A stretch of 35,832 bases of DNA from NCBI GenBank assembly GCA_017635395.1, contig JAGBLN010000052.1:1-35832 (forward strand), given 5' to 3'. This document shows, in pieces, positions 1-8,374 of this stretch (the first letter of the stretch is position 1; every line of letters begins with the position of its first letter). The DNA is from Lachnospiraceae bacterium (lineage in GTDB: Bacteria > Bacillota > Clostridia > Lachnospirales > Lachnospiraceae). Made by a program: the position numbers and the translations under genes. Under the pieces are notes generated by a model. The model was not told the origin of the DNA. It made no database searches and worked only from the letters and a program-made list of their open reading frames with translations.

Positions 1-137
1 ACACGCTACATCCATGTAGCGTTGTTCACTCGTCCCGCCTTCCATGGCGGTCCGTTCCTGGTGTATTGTAGCATTTTCGAGAACTGCTAAGTCTCACTAA
101 AACACCGTCAGACAAGACTACACGGTGTGGGAAGTTT
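1..137. repeat. Family B structured repeat, copy B1 (cut by window edge)
   Basis: This is the right-hand part of a structured repeat that recurs at 27827-28053; the left arm lies outside the window. Seen directly: a perfect hairpin ACGCTACAT-CC-ATGTAGCGT at 3-22, a second hairpin CCGCC/GGCGG at 35-50, a conserved strip GCATTTTCGAGAACTGC at 71-87, and an end hairpin ACACCG/CGGTGT at about 102-128. The copy ends with GTGGGAAGTTT at 127-137, the same terminus used by the family A repeats. Identity to B2 is very high over this stretch, and the two differ partly in hairpin loops (ttccat versus atcctt). The last 30 bases are read as the C-terminal codons of the neighbouring gene, which suggests the element was inserted there. 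Confidence 0.85.
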
Positions 138-1580
138 TAGTATCTTACTAAAAGCCTTTTTTATATATGATCCGCAAAGCAGGTCAAACAGGCACGAATT
201 ACGCTTTATGGCAACATTATTCCTATATTCATTCATGTCAAATCTGTCAATATAGGTTTCCTTTAATCTTAGATCATTGTATTCTCTTACCGCGAAGTTA
301 TGATCCGTATGTCCGTTTTCAATAGCTTTCCCCAGTTGAGCCTCAAATTCTATTTCGGTTATCAGACTGTTTTCCAATACTTTTTCGCGTTTTCTCAGAT
401 ATTCATCATCTGTCAAAAGTTTATGTACATCTTCCGCCAGATCATCTTCCGAATAATATTCGATCTTTCTATCTTCCTGAGCGATCAGTATGCCTTCGCT
501 TTCATCATCGAATTTCAGTATCAGGGGAATTTTTCCCGCTGCAACAGCATATTGGGTCATTAGTCCGCCTATGATCGGATAAGTGTTGATATATATGGTT
601 ATGTTTTTCATAACCTGGTAAAGATCTTTTCTTTCGTCTATTTTATATGCCCTGCCCCTGTAATCCTTCAGCAGTTCATCCAATTCATCAGCCATTCCAC
701 ATCCGGCATACAAAAACAGAAGGTCATTGTTTTCATCAAGCAGTCTCTTTATCAGCCTATAGTATGTACTGTTCTCGTCTATTGTCTTGTATAAAGCCCC
801 TCCGCTAAAAAGTATCTTTTTACCTTCGGTATCAAAATCAAAACCTTTAAATTCTGTCTCTTTATCAATGTACGGATAAAAAGGCAGGCCGATCAGCTTC
901 TCCATATCAATGTTTCTATGATGTACGGAAATGCTTTTTCCATACCCCCTGAAATCAATATAATGATCGGCAGCACCTGTTCCAAGCCAAAAGGCGTGGT
1001 CTGTAAGATTGATAAAAAACCTCTTCACGATCCCCTCCAGCTGCATAAAGCACAGCAAACCTGCTGTGTCGTTGGGAAGTGAATAATAGAATGCAACGGA
1101 AGGCTCATGTTTTAGTATTATCTCCTGAAGTCCGGTTTGCTGTTTCACATACCGGTGCCTGAGATCCACATATTCTTTTATTGTATCCGTTCCGGCCAAT
1201 AAATTGTCTATTACAGGCTGGCCATCCTTTGAATGCAACGGGGATACATATATTATCTTATAATCCAGGCCAATCAGCGCCTTCAGATATACCAGTGCCA
1301 GTCCTCTTGTATCTGTTCCAAAGCCGTCGTAAAAAAGAATAGTCTTTTCTTTACCCTTGATCCCGGAAAACCTCTCATCAGCAGTTAATTCCGATAACAT
1401 TTCCATATACGACTCTAACCTGTCATCCTTATATGACTGATTGGATTCATATAACAATTCCCCACACGCAGATAATGCAGCTAACGCTCTTTCCAACTTG
1501 CCTGCCTTAATTGCCTGATCTATAACTTTACAATACCTGTCATATTCGGCATTTATAGTTTTAAGTTTATCCGTCTTCAT
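108..1580 (-). CDS. GT-B-like glycosyltransferase with element-derived C-terminus
   Basis: A 490-residue soluble protein with no signal peptide or membrane segment. The N-terminal 70 residues are helical; a Rossmann-like region follows (KTILFYDGFG near residue 80), and a second one starts at KKILFSGGALY near 255 with LLFLYAGCG near 290, as in GT-B glycosyltransferases. The strip TDHAFWLGTGAADHYIDFRG recalls the donor half of TPR-linked protein glycosyltransferases, but I cannot name the family. The start is ATG at 1580. The last nine residues, KLPTPCSLV, and the TGA are encoded by repeat B1, so the native C-terminus was probably replaced or extended. It is the last gene of the visible operon and looks more AT-rich than its neighbours. 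Confidence 0.7.
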   Translation of the reverse strand: MKTDKLKTINAEYDRYCKVIDQAIKAGKLERALAALSACGELLYESNQSYKDDRLESYMEMLSELTADERFSGIKGKEKTILFYDGFGTDTRGLALVYLKALIGLDYKIIYVSPLHSKDGQPVIDNLLAGTDTIKEYVDLRHRYVKQQTGLQEIILKHEPSVAFYYSLPNDTAGLLCFMQLEGIVKRFFINLTDHAFWLGTGAADHYIDFRGYGKSISVHHRNIDMEKLIGLPFYPYIDKETEFKGFDFDTEGKKILFSGGALYKTIDENSTYYRLIKRLLDENNDLLFLYAGCGMADELDELLKDYRGRAYKIDERKDLYQVMKNITIYINTYPIIGGLMTQYAVAAGKIPLILKFDDESEGILIAQEDRKIEYYSEDDLAEDVHKLLTDDEYLRKREKVLENSLITEIEFEAQLGKAIENGHTDHNFAVREYNDLRLKETYIDRFDMNEYRNNVAIKRNSCLFDLLCGSYIKKAFSKILKLPTPCSLV

Positions 1581-1596
1581 ATCGCACTTAAATACA

Positions 1597-2220
1597 TCAC
1601 AGGTTTTCCTGGCTGATAAGGGCTTGAATATCTTTTATATTATCTGCCTTTTGATACAGTTCATCTATGTGTTCCTTTATGAAAGCTTCATCAAGCCTTC
1701 CGAAATCCAGCTGCATCAGCTCTTTTATTGTTTCTTCATCAAATCTGTATCTTATCAGTTTCGCAGGAACACCTCCAACGATAGAGTAGGGTTCCACATC
1801 CTTTGTTACTACAGCACCTGCCGCCACCACAGCTCCCCGGCCGATATGTACCCCTGACATGACCGTTGCCCCATAACCGATCCACACATCATCATCTATG
1901 ACGATATCTCCTTTGGAAAAAGCCTCATCGCCGCCCTTTAAGATCTTTGCCTTAAACGGAAATGTTGAGATCGTATCCAGCCTGTGTTCCACATCCAGCA
2001 GGAATGTAACCCTTTGGGATATGGAAACATAATTGCCGATCTTTAATCTGCTCTTATTGTTAAAGCTTATAACATTAAGTTCACCGTAGGAAGCTTTTCC
2101 CACGATCACCAGTTCCGAATCAAATATGCTGACCGGAAAAGTTCCGTTATGCCGGTTGTTTTTTATCCACTTTCTCTTGCTGCTCTGTAAAGCAAAGAAT
2201 TCTCTTATCTCATGAAACAT
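1597..2220 (-). CDS. Hexapeptide-repeat O-acetyltransferase (CatB/XAT type)
   Basis: A 207-residue left-handed beta-helix acetyltransferase expected to use acetyl-CoA. Hexapeptide turns run through about residues 35-150 ([42 protein letters not shown]), followed by the family ending [14 protein letters not shown]79 in [14 protein letters not shown] matches the catalytic histidine context of xenobiotic/streptogramin acetyltransferases. In this setting a sugar hydroxyl or amine is a more likely acceptor than an antibiotic; that is inference from context. It sits 16 bp upstream of the terminal GT-like gene and 23 bp after the WbsX-like gene, so it is probably co-transcribed with both. Confidence 0.85.
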   Translation of the reverse strand: MFHEIREFFALQSSKRKWIKNNRHNGTFPVSIFDSELVIVGKASYGELNVISFNNKSRLKIGNYVSISQRVTFLLDVEHRLDTISTFPFKAKILKGGDEAFSKGDIVIDDDVWIGYGATVMSGVHIGRGAVVAAGAVVTKDVEPYSIVGGVPAKLIRYRFDEETIKELMQLDFGRLDEAFIKEHIDELYQKADNIKDIQALISQENL

Positions 2221-2243
2221 ATATCTTCTCTCTGAAACGATCT

Positions 2244-3362
2244 TTACCTGTCAAACTGTTCTTTAATTTTTTTTACAGCCTCAAGATAAGCATACGCGGT
2301 ATCTTCATCAGGCTCCAGATATGCACCTTCACCCCATTCATTCCACGCAGTAAGCAACAGGATCTCCCTGTCGTTCTTCATACAGTTCTCATATAAAATT
2401 TTTAAGTTATTGTAAAAACTGTCAGCAGTTTCCCCGCGTACTATAAGTGCCCTGTTCCCCCTGCGGGGAGTATCGTCATATCTTACAAACGCCCCCTGTA
2501 TAACCTCCGGTCTGCTTTCCGAAAAACTAATTATCTTCTTCCAGACTTCATCATAGTCATACAGATACTTTACAGGTGAATCCAATCGCGGTTTTATCTT
2601 AAGATATCTTTCCAAACGGTTTTCCCATCTGGAACGGACTGACCACGCACTGTAAGATGGCTGGTATACGAAATAACTGTCTCCGGGAAAACGTCCTTTC
2701 ATCCTGTCATAATTGGTCAGGATAAAGAGTCCCATCAATCCAGATTCCACCGCTCTCTCCCGCCAGTAAGTGATCATTTTTTTCATCACTTCCGCTTCAC
2801 AGTAAGTCATGAAAGCGAATACCGGTTTATCGTTGATCCTTAAATATCTTTCATCTCTGAAAAACTTAAGCAGGTACTGAAAATGTTTTTCCCATTCTGT
2901 TTCATTCCCATAATCCAGCTCACAGAGAACGGCCTTCCCCTGCTTTTTCTCATTATCCTTTAAGGGTGCCCAGTCATTTCCCTTTACGCTGCTCCATGTC
3001 CGCCTCCAGGAATTATTATCCCAGGTAAAAAAATAACTGATCTCAATCTCCCGGTGTTCCAGCAGTAATTCTGCCGGCAGCTGCAGTTCCTGTTTTCCAT
3101 CTTTAAACCAGTAATGATATATATTGAAACCGTCAATCCCATATGACGCGGCCAGTTCCGCCTGTCTTCTCAGAGTTTCCGGATCTGAAAGATCATAATA
3201 ATCCTTTCCCTTCGGAACACGGGGCTGCATATGGCCTTCATACTGGGGCTTTGCATTTCTGACACCATCCCAGTCGGTAAAACCCTTTCCCCAAAAAATA
3301 TCATTATCTTCTGTTTCATGAAATTGCGGCAGGTACGCAGCAAATATCTTTGTTTTTTTCAT
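2244..3362 (-). CDS. WbsX-like / GH99-like domain protein
   Basis: A 372-residue protein matching the WbsX group (GH99-like domain), found mostly in O-antigen and capsule loci and usually listed as a glycosyltransferase although its fold is glycosidase-like. Visible marks: the N-terminal LPQFH (11-15) and KGFTDW (26-31), the [13 protein letters not shown] strip near residue 95, and the C-terminal [15 protein letters not shown] near 335. It carries no signal peptide, so it acts in the cytoplasm. Its ATG directly follows the TGA of the upstream GT4 gene with no gap, which implies translational coupling. Whether members transfer or hydrolyse sugars is not settled to my knowledge. Confidence 0.85.
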   Translation of the reverse strand: MKKTKIFAAYLPQFHETEDNDIFWGKGFTDWDGVRNAKPQYEGHMQPRVPKGKDYYDLSDPETLRRQAELAASYGIDGFNIYHYWFKDGKQELQLPAELLLEHREIEISYFFTWDNNSWRRTWSSVKGNDWAPLKDNEKKQGKAVLCELDYGNETEWEKHFQYLLKFFRDERYLRINDKPVFAFMTYCEAEVMKKMITYWRERAVESGLMGLFILTNYDRMKGRFPGDSYFVYQPSYSAWSVRSRWENRLERYLKIKPRLDSPVKYLYDYDEVWKKIISFSESRPEVIQGAFVRYDDTPRRGNRALIVRGETADSFYNNLKILYENCMKNDREILLLTAWNEWGEGAYLEPDEDTAYAYLEAVKKIKEQFDR

Positions 3363-4556
3363 TCAGGCACCACAGACTGTCTCTACTCTCTTCCTGATCC
3401 TTGCACCGATCCTTTTTGCAGAAAGCTGTTCCGAAACCGATCTTTTGGCTTCTTCACCAAGTTTCTTTCTTAAGTCCGGATCATCATAAAGCTTACGCAG
3501 TTTTCCTGCTGCATCATGTATATCAGGCTCAGCCCAGACCGTTCCCGCCCGGTATACGCTATAGTCCCTTTTGGTAACAATCTTTTTATACGCAACCGGA
3601 CAGCCGTTTCGTTCATTCACAAATTCTTTTGTAGCGGAATAGTCCGTGGAAATGACCACTCCTGCACAGCTCATCATCTCAGCCAGGGTCAGGCCGAATC
3701 CCTCTGCCCTATGCAGGGAAAGAAGCACGTCGCAGCTTGCCAGCAGGGACACGGTATCTTCATGGCTTAAGTAATCCTGTACGAAGACAAATCTTTTTTC
3801 CCCGCCTAAAACTCTTTTTAAATGTGACAGATCGGCATCGTTCAAGCACTTTGCCTTTATCATCAGGCAGGCATTTTCCCGTCCATCCGGAAAGGCCTCC
3901 CGAAAAGCCTTTATTGACGCGTCCGGATTCTTCCGTTCCGAACCGCTGCGCCTGTCATAAATTATCCCGGCAACAAAAGCATCAGCAGGAATGCCGTGTT
4001 TTTTTCTCACCCTGCTTCGACCTTCCGGAAGGAATGCTTCCTCTCCCACTACGGCACAAGGATATACTTTTATTATTTTTTTAGTCACCCTGCGCAATGC
4101 TTTCGCCACGAACACGGAGGGCGTCCATATCTCATCAAAGCAGTCGCAAAGGCCTATCCACTCCCGCGGAAAAGCCGGTGTTTCCCACAGCCAGTATGCA
4201 ATATTATAGTGACCATCCAGGTCAGAAGCTTTCAGCTTTTCAAAAAGTGCCGGTATTTTTGCAGGCTGCACATGAAAGACATTTATTGCATAGTCAGTCT
4301 TCTGTTTATCTTTCGCAGGAATACCGCTCCGTTCTCCTACCTGGTGCCTTGAACATGGGATGCCTGCGGCTTTCAGGCTTCCCATCAGAAGATTCACGCT
4401 CCTGGAAATCCCTGTTCCTGATACAAAATCACCATAAAGATTAATTCCGGCAGGCCTTGATCCCTTCTGGTAAGGCATAACAAGATTCCCTGCAGCTTTT
4501 TTTACTGCCAAAGCATCCCGGATCATGTTATAGCGATTGATCAAAAATCTCTTCAT
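3363..4556 (-). CDS. Glycosyltransferase family 4
   Basis: A 397-residue retaining GT-B enzyme. The N-terminal acceptor domain opens at INLYGDFVSGTGISRS (about residue 38), and the C-terminal donor domain carries the E-x7-E type strip RAEGFGLTLAE near residue 275, typical of GT4. No membrane segment is seen, though the basic N-terminus could associate with the membrane surface. The sugar donor cannot be read from sequence. A 76-bp gap upstream holds a possible -10 box, so this gene and those downstream may have an extra internal promoter. The ribosome site AAGGG lies very close to the ATG. Confidence 0.88.
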   Translation of the reverse strand: MKRFLINRYNMIRDALAVKKAAGNLVMPYQKGSRPAGINLYGDFVSGTGISRSVNLLMGSLKAAGIPCSRHQVGERSGIPAKDKQKTDYAINVFHVQPAKIPALFEKLKASDLDGHYNIAYWLWETPAFPREWIGLCDCFDEIWTPSVFVAKALRRVTKKIIKVYPCAVVGEEAFLPEGRSRVRKKHGIPADAFVAGIIYDRRSGSERKNPDASIKAFREAFPDGRENACLMIKAKCLNDADLSHLKRVLGGEKRFVFVQDYLSHEDTVSLLASCDVLLSLHRAEGFGLTLAEMMSCAGVVISTDYSATKEFVNERNGCPVAYKKIVTKRDYSVYRAGTVWAEPDIHDAAGKLRKLYDDPDLRKKLGEEAKRSVSEQLSAKRIGARIRKRVETVCGA

Positions 4557-4578
4557 TACCCTTTTTACCCAGATAATA

Positions 4579-4584
4579 ATTATA
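4579..4584 (-). promoter_or_regulatory. Possible -10 box upstream of the 4556 gene
   Basis: On the minus strand this reads TATAAT, 22 bases before the ATG at 4556, in one of the few intergenic gaps (76 bp) inside block 4. No convincing -35 box lies 16-18 bases upstream and there is no TG extension, so it may be chance in an AT-rich gap. Confidence 0.3.
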
Positions 4585-4632
4585 CCCTAATCAGTTGACG
4601 CCCACCACACTTGGAGCCCCGCCTGCTCTAGC

Positions 4633-5853
4633 CTATGAAAAGTTTTTATTATACGCCAGCATCTGCCTATATACATTTTCGGCGCTCTTCTTCCATGAAT
4701 ACTTCCTCAGGCACGCAGGTTCAGTTTGATGTTCTGTATTATCCCTATATAACCGTGCCATCTTCGTGGAGAGGCAGTCTACGTCATGTAATTTAAAATA
4801 AACCGCATCCTCACCCAGCACTTCCCTGTGAGCAGGTATGTCAGATACCAGAACATGCCTTACTCCATTAGCTAACGCCTCTACGGGGGGCATGCCAAAC
4901 CCCTCATACACAGATGCGTCCACAAAAAAATCCGCGTGGGAATATACTGACTTTAAATCATCATCATCAATAAATCCCGTAATGCAAATGCGGTCAGAAA
5001 AATTTTCCTTTATTGATGCGAGTTCCTCATCTACCAGCCAGCCCTTCCTTCCGGCAACAACTAGCTTCGGCGCATCAGTATTTTTTATTGCAAAGTCTGC
5101 ATATGCACTGAATACCTGGCCTATGTTTTTCCTGGGTTCCAGGGTTGATAATACCAGTATATATTTTTCAGGAAGGCCGTATTTTTTCTTTATGTCAGCC
5201 CATGTTTTTTCTGATGATCCCAGACTATCCTCACCTGCACATTTTGTTCCGGATGAATATGCTCCGGCACCTATTCTGTCGGCACTTCCATTCATATGAC
5301 CTGACGCAACACCGCAGGGAGCATAAATTATGTTTCTTACATTCTTAAAATGTTTCCGTATCCTCTTTTCTGAAAAATGTGATATGGTGATTATGGATTT
5401 GCATACCCTCACACTGTGCCAGTATCCCAGACCGAAGAGCAGCCTTGATTTAAGCTTCATGGTTTCCGGCACGTCCATCACGGCCGTATCTGCAATGAGA
5501 GAATATATTTTTCCGCTCTGTCTTCCATGGGCACATTGGCATCCAAAAGCGTTCCCAAATAAAAGCGGTACAGGAAATGCTGGAAACAGATAAGCATCAG
5601 CCTTAATGTTTGACATGACAAGCGGAAGCTTTACCTGGTTAACCATCAGCTTCCCGCCGCTTACATGAACAAGACAGACTCTGTCGGGATAAGTCCTTTT
5701 AAGCCGTTTTACCCGCTCCGGCACTTCATTCTTTACAACCAGGTACCACCTATCCCTGCCCAGGCCTATCATCTCGCTTACCAGACAGAAGGCATAACGC
5801 TCAAGTCCCGAAAGGTTATCTGATAATGATGTCATATCTGCCGCTATCCGCAT
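4633..5853 (-). CDS. Glycosyltransferase family 4 (mannosyltransferase-like)
   Basis: A 406-residue GT-B enzyme of family 4. It opens with MRIAADMTSLSDNLSGLERYA, the glycine-containing acceptor-side loop common in O-antigen mannosyl- and rhamnosyltransferases. The donor domain has LEPRKNIGQV near residue 240 and the signature VYEGFGMPPVEALANG near 315, followed by SDIPAHREVLGEDA. Residues 185-215 form a Gly/Ser-rich insert between the two domains, longer than usual. It is cytosolic. The preceding gene's stop lies 2 bp upstream of this start, so translation is probably coupled. Confidence 0.9.
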   Translation of the reverse strand: MRIAADMTSLSDNLSGLERYAFCLVSEMIGLGRDRWYLVVKNEVPERVKRLKRTYPDRVCLVHVSGGKLMVNQVKLPLVMSNIKADAYLFPAFPVPLLFGNAFGCQCAHGRQSGKIYSLIADTAVMDVPETMKLKSRLLFGLGYWHSVRVCKSIITISHFSEKRIRKHFKNVRNIIYAPCGVASGHMNGSADRIGAGAYSSGTKCAGEDSLGSSEKTWADIKKKYGLPEKYILVLSTLEPRKNIGQVFSAYADFAIKNTDAPKLVVAGRKGWLVDEELASIKENFSDRICITGFIDDDDLKSVYSHADFFVDASVYEGFGMPPVEALANGVRHVLVSDIPAHREVLGEDAVYFKLHDVDCLSTKMARLYRDNTEHQTEPACLRKYSWKKSAENVYRQMLAYNKNFS

Positions 5854-5855
5854 TA

Positions 5856-7115
5856 TCAGATCTCCTTCCTATACTTCCATGCAAGTAGAAAAATCTGCAT
5901 GTCTTCAATAAAGTATCTGTGGAAGAGTCTGCCGGGCTCCTGCAGAAATCTGTAAAACCACTCAAGTCCGCATTTGCGCATCCATACCGGCGCACGCAGG
6001 CTTTTCTCTGCCGCAAAGTCCACGGCCGCCCCAAAAGGCAGGGCCACGTGGAAATCCAGCTCATCCCTGTTCGAATAAATGAACTTCTCCTGTTTCGGCA
6101 TACCAAGACATACAAAGATAATATCCGGCTTTGACTTATTTACGGCTTTTATTGTCTTTTTAAGCTCTTTCTCATCCTTATCAAAATCCATAGGCGGTTC
6201 GTAATATCCGCAGATATTCAGGCCGTTGAACTTTTCTCTCATTTTTTGGGATGCGGATTCCGCACTGCCGCCTGTACCCCCAAGGATGAAAACAGACTTT
6301 TCATTTTCGGCAGCCCTTCTGCAGACTTCAGGAAACATGTCTGCTCCCGTCACCCTTTCCTTTATCGGATGTCCCAAGGACTCTGCAATCCACAAAAGCG
6401 GCGTTCCATCAGTGATCACCAAATCAGCATCCCTATAAATCTTCAGGAATTCTTCATCCTTTTGAAGACGCATCACGTGGTCTGCGTTAGGAGTAACCAC
6501 ATAGTGCTTGCCTTCTTTCGCGTATTCCATGATACGTTCCGCAGCCTCATCAAAGCTTACATCATCAATCTCAAAGTTCATGTATTTTCTGCGTCCATGC
6601 TCTGCATCTTCCTTTTTCTGCTTAGCTAAAAGCTTAGCCCTTATGTTGCCGCATATCTGCCAGACAAGAGCAGCGATCATAAGTCCTGCCAGGTCTATGG
6701 CAAAATCCTTTACCTCGCCGTACCTTCCCGGTACAAATATCTGCACAAACTCATCTGTCAGGGACACACAGGCGCCAATAACACAGATATAAAAAACACG
6801 CAGCTTTTCCCTGAATCCGTTTACCGTAACAGTTGCTCCAAGAAGAAGCCCCAGTACGATATACTCATTCATATGGGCAAAAGTGCGTGTTATTCCGTCA
6901 AAACTTTTTAGTCCTATATCGGTAGCCGGAATCTGTGCCACCGTCTCAGTTCCGAAAAAGAGTCCCCATATCCACCTGGTAACCTGAAGGCTTGCATTCT
7001 CTGAACCGGCCCCCGGCTGCAGTGAAAAGGTAAAGATCACAACAATCCAGAGAATTACAGGAATCCAGACAATATACTCTATGGCATAAGTTTTTTTAGA
7101 AGGAGCCTTTTTCAT
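5856..7115 (-). CDS. VanZ-WecG/TagA/CpsF (GT26) fusion glycosyltransferase
   Basis: A single 419-residue frame joining two families. Residues 1-160 form a VanZ-type membrane domain with about four helices and the family strip TDEFVQIFVPGR (120-131) then KDFAIDLAG (136-144). After a charged linker (162-177), residues 179-419 are a GT26 transferase: TPNADHVMRLQKD (208-220), DLVITDGTPLLW (231-242, with D236 at the expected catalytic-aspartate position), and LGMPKQEKF near 333. GT26 enzymes add the second sugar (such as ManNAc or glucose) to a polyprenyl-diphosphate sugar. The VanZ part would hold the enzyme at the membrane. M179 could be a separate GT26 start, but no good ribosome site was seen there. 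Confidence 0.92.
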   Translation of the reverse strand: MKKAPSKKTYAIEYIVWIPVILWIVVIFTFSLQPGAGSENASLQVTRWIWGLFFGTETVAQIPATDIGLKSFDGITRTFAHMNEYIVLGLLLGATVTVNGFREKLRVFYICVIGACVSLTDEFVQIFVPGRYGEVKDFAIDLAGLMIAALVWQICGNIRAKLLAKQKKEDAEHGRRKYMNFEIDDVSFDEAAERIMEYAKEGKHYVVTPNADHVMRLQKDEEFLKIYRDADLVITDGTPLLWIAESLGHPIKERVTGADMFPEVCRRAAENEKSVFILGGTGGSAESASQKMREKFNGLNICGYYEPPMDFDKDEKELKKTIKAVNKSKPDIIFVCLGMPKQEKFIYSNRDELDFHVALPFGAAVDFAAEKSLRAPVWMRKCGLEWFYRFLQEPGRLFHRYFIEDMQIFLLAWKYRKEI

Positions 7116-7135
7116 TGCAGTTCATTGACCACTCT

Positions 7136-8071
7136 TTATACAAACTGCTTAAAATATTCAATAGTCTTATCCAGTCCCTTATCAAGAGGGATGGTAGGCT
7201 CCCAGTCAAGTTCCTTCTTTGCCAGGTCTATAACCGGCCTGCGCTGTATGGGATCATCAGAAGGCAGAGGCTTATAGACGATCTTTGAGCTGGATCCCGT
7301 TTTTTCAAGGACCATCTCGGCCAATTCTTTGATAGTAAATTCACCAGGGTTACCGATATTGACAGGTCCCGTGAAACCATCTCTTGAATTCATCAGCCTT
7401 ACCATACCTTCAATAAGGTCATCAACATAGCAGAAGCTCCTGGTCTGCGAACCGTCGCCATACACAGTTATGTCTTCCCCCCTGAGGGCCTGCATTATAA
7501 AATTCGAGACTACCCTTCCGTCTGCAGGATGCATATTTGGACCGTACGTATTAAAAATCCTCATTACCTTAATATCCACATTGTTCATTCTGTGGTAATC
7601 AAAGAAAAGGGTCTCAGCCACACGTTTGCCTTCGTCATAGCAGGATCTGATGCCTATGGTATTTACGCATCCCCTGTAGCTTTCAGGCTGTGGATGCACT
7701 TCAGGATCACCGTATACTTCCGACGTGGATGCCTGCAGTATCCTTGCATGAACCCTCTTTGCCAGTCCCAGCATATTCATGGCACCGAGCACGGAGGTCT
7801 TGGTAGTCTTTATAGGATTATACTGGTAATGAACCGGGCTGGCAGGGCAGGCCAGGTTATATATCTGGTCCACTTCAATAACAATGGGCACGGTGACGTC
7901 GTGCCTTATGAATTCAAAATAGGGATTGCCGATGAGATGCCTGATATTGTCCTTGGTACCCGTAAAGAGATTATCAAGGCAGATAACATCGTTGCCTTCC
8001 TCTATCAGCCTGTTGCATAAATGCGATCCCAGAAAACCTGCACCGCCTGTCACCAGTATTCTCTTACCCAT
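7136..8071 (-). CDS. UDP-glucuronate decarboxylase (UDP-xylose synthase)
   Basis: A 311-residue extended SDR of the UXS group, which converts UDP-glucuronate to UDP-xylose with NAD+ retained. The Rossmann motif TGGAGFLG is at 8-15, the active-site [15 protein letters not shown] at about 116-130, and catalytic Y145-x3-K149 in RSCYDEGKR. The later strips [19 protein letters not shown] and [16 protein letters not shown] are those of UXS rather than of a 4-epimerase. It is the only nucleotide-sugar enzyme in the window and implies xylose, or a sugar made from UDP-xylose, in the glycan. It is the first gene after repeat A1, with AAGGAG as ribosome site 41 bp from the repeat. Confidence 0.95.
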   Translation of the reverse strand: MGKRILVTGGAGFLGSHLCNRLIEEGNDVICLDNLFTGTKDNIRHLIGNPYFEFIRHDVTVPIVIEVDQIYNLACPASPVHYQYNPIKTTKTSVLGAMNMLGLAKRVHARILQASTSEVYGDPEVHPQPESYRGCVNTIGIRSCYDEGKRVAETLFFDYHRMNNVDIKVMRIFNTYGPNMHPADGRVVSNFIMQALRGEDITVYGDGSQTRSFCYVDDLIEGMVRLMNSRDGFTGPVNIGNPGEFTIKELAEMVLEKTGSSSKIVYKPLPSDDPIQRRPVIDLAKKELDWEPTIPLDKGLDKTIEYFKQFV

Positions 8072-8112
8072 AGTATTTCTCCTTATTATCTAATTAATTT
8101 AGTTGTAAACCC

Positions 8113-8374
8113 AAACTTCCCACCTATAGTCTGTGGAAAGCCGAACGACGACTCGCATATGCGCCGGAACCGATGCAACGCCTCGGGAAACTAACCGCTA
8201 ACAGCCCGTAGTTATCCGTCACATGCAAGCCGGCATAAAGCGTACCGTCTTGCAGCCCTGCACCGGATAACAACGGGCTGTAAGCGCTGGATTTCCCCTC
8301 GGCTAAGGACGCATCGTGATTGTTCCGGTGCAATTGCGAGTGTCGTTCTGGCTAGTTCAGTGAGCGGGAAGTTT
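8113..8374. repeat. Family A structured repeat, copy A1
   Basis: A 262-bp non-coding element with inverted ends AAACTTCCCAC (8113-8123) and GCGGGAAGTTT (8364-8374), one mismatch. It folds as one rod. The outer arms 8143-8170 and 8322-8348 pair over about 25 bp with one bulge and one 2x2 internal loop; then come GATGC/GCATC, AGCCCGTAGTTATCCG (8203-8218) with CGGATAACAACGGGCT, and an apical GCAAG/CTTGC stem. The core (8171-8318) is nearly identical to copy A2. Its last base coincides with the last base of the stop codon of the 9225 gene. A 69-codon frame inside is not supported as coding, because A2 does not preserve it. No transposase and no clear target duplication was seen. Confidence 0.88.

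Noticed and set aside
5816-6115. A 99-codon minus-strand frame overlapping the GT26 and GT4 genes.
   Set aside because: It is out of frame with two well-supported genes and has no homologous motifs.
8072-8112. Promoter TTTACA...TAATAA before the UDP-xylose synthase gene.
   Set aside because: Spacing is about 15 bp and the -10 would touch the ribosome site, leaving almost no leader.
8124-8333. A 69-codon minus-strand open frame inside repeat A1.
   Set aside because: It lies within a covarying palindrome; length differences in copy A2 disrupt the frame, and no ribosome site precedes it.
8113-8374. Group II intron or retron fragment.
   Set aside because: No reverse transcriptase, no recognisable domain V hairpin, and the inverted ends do not fit an intron boundary.
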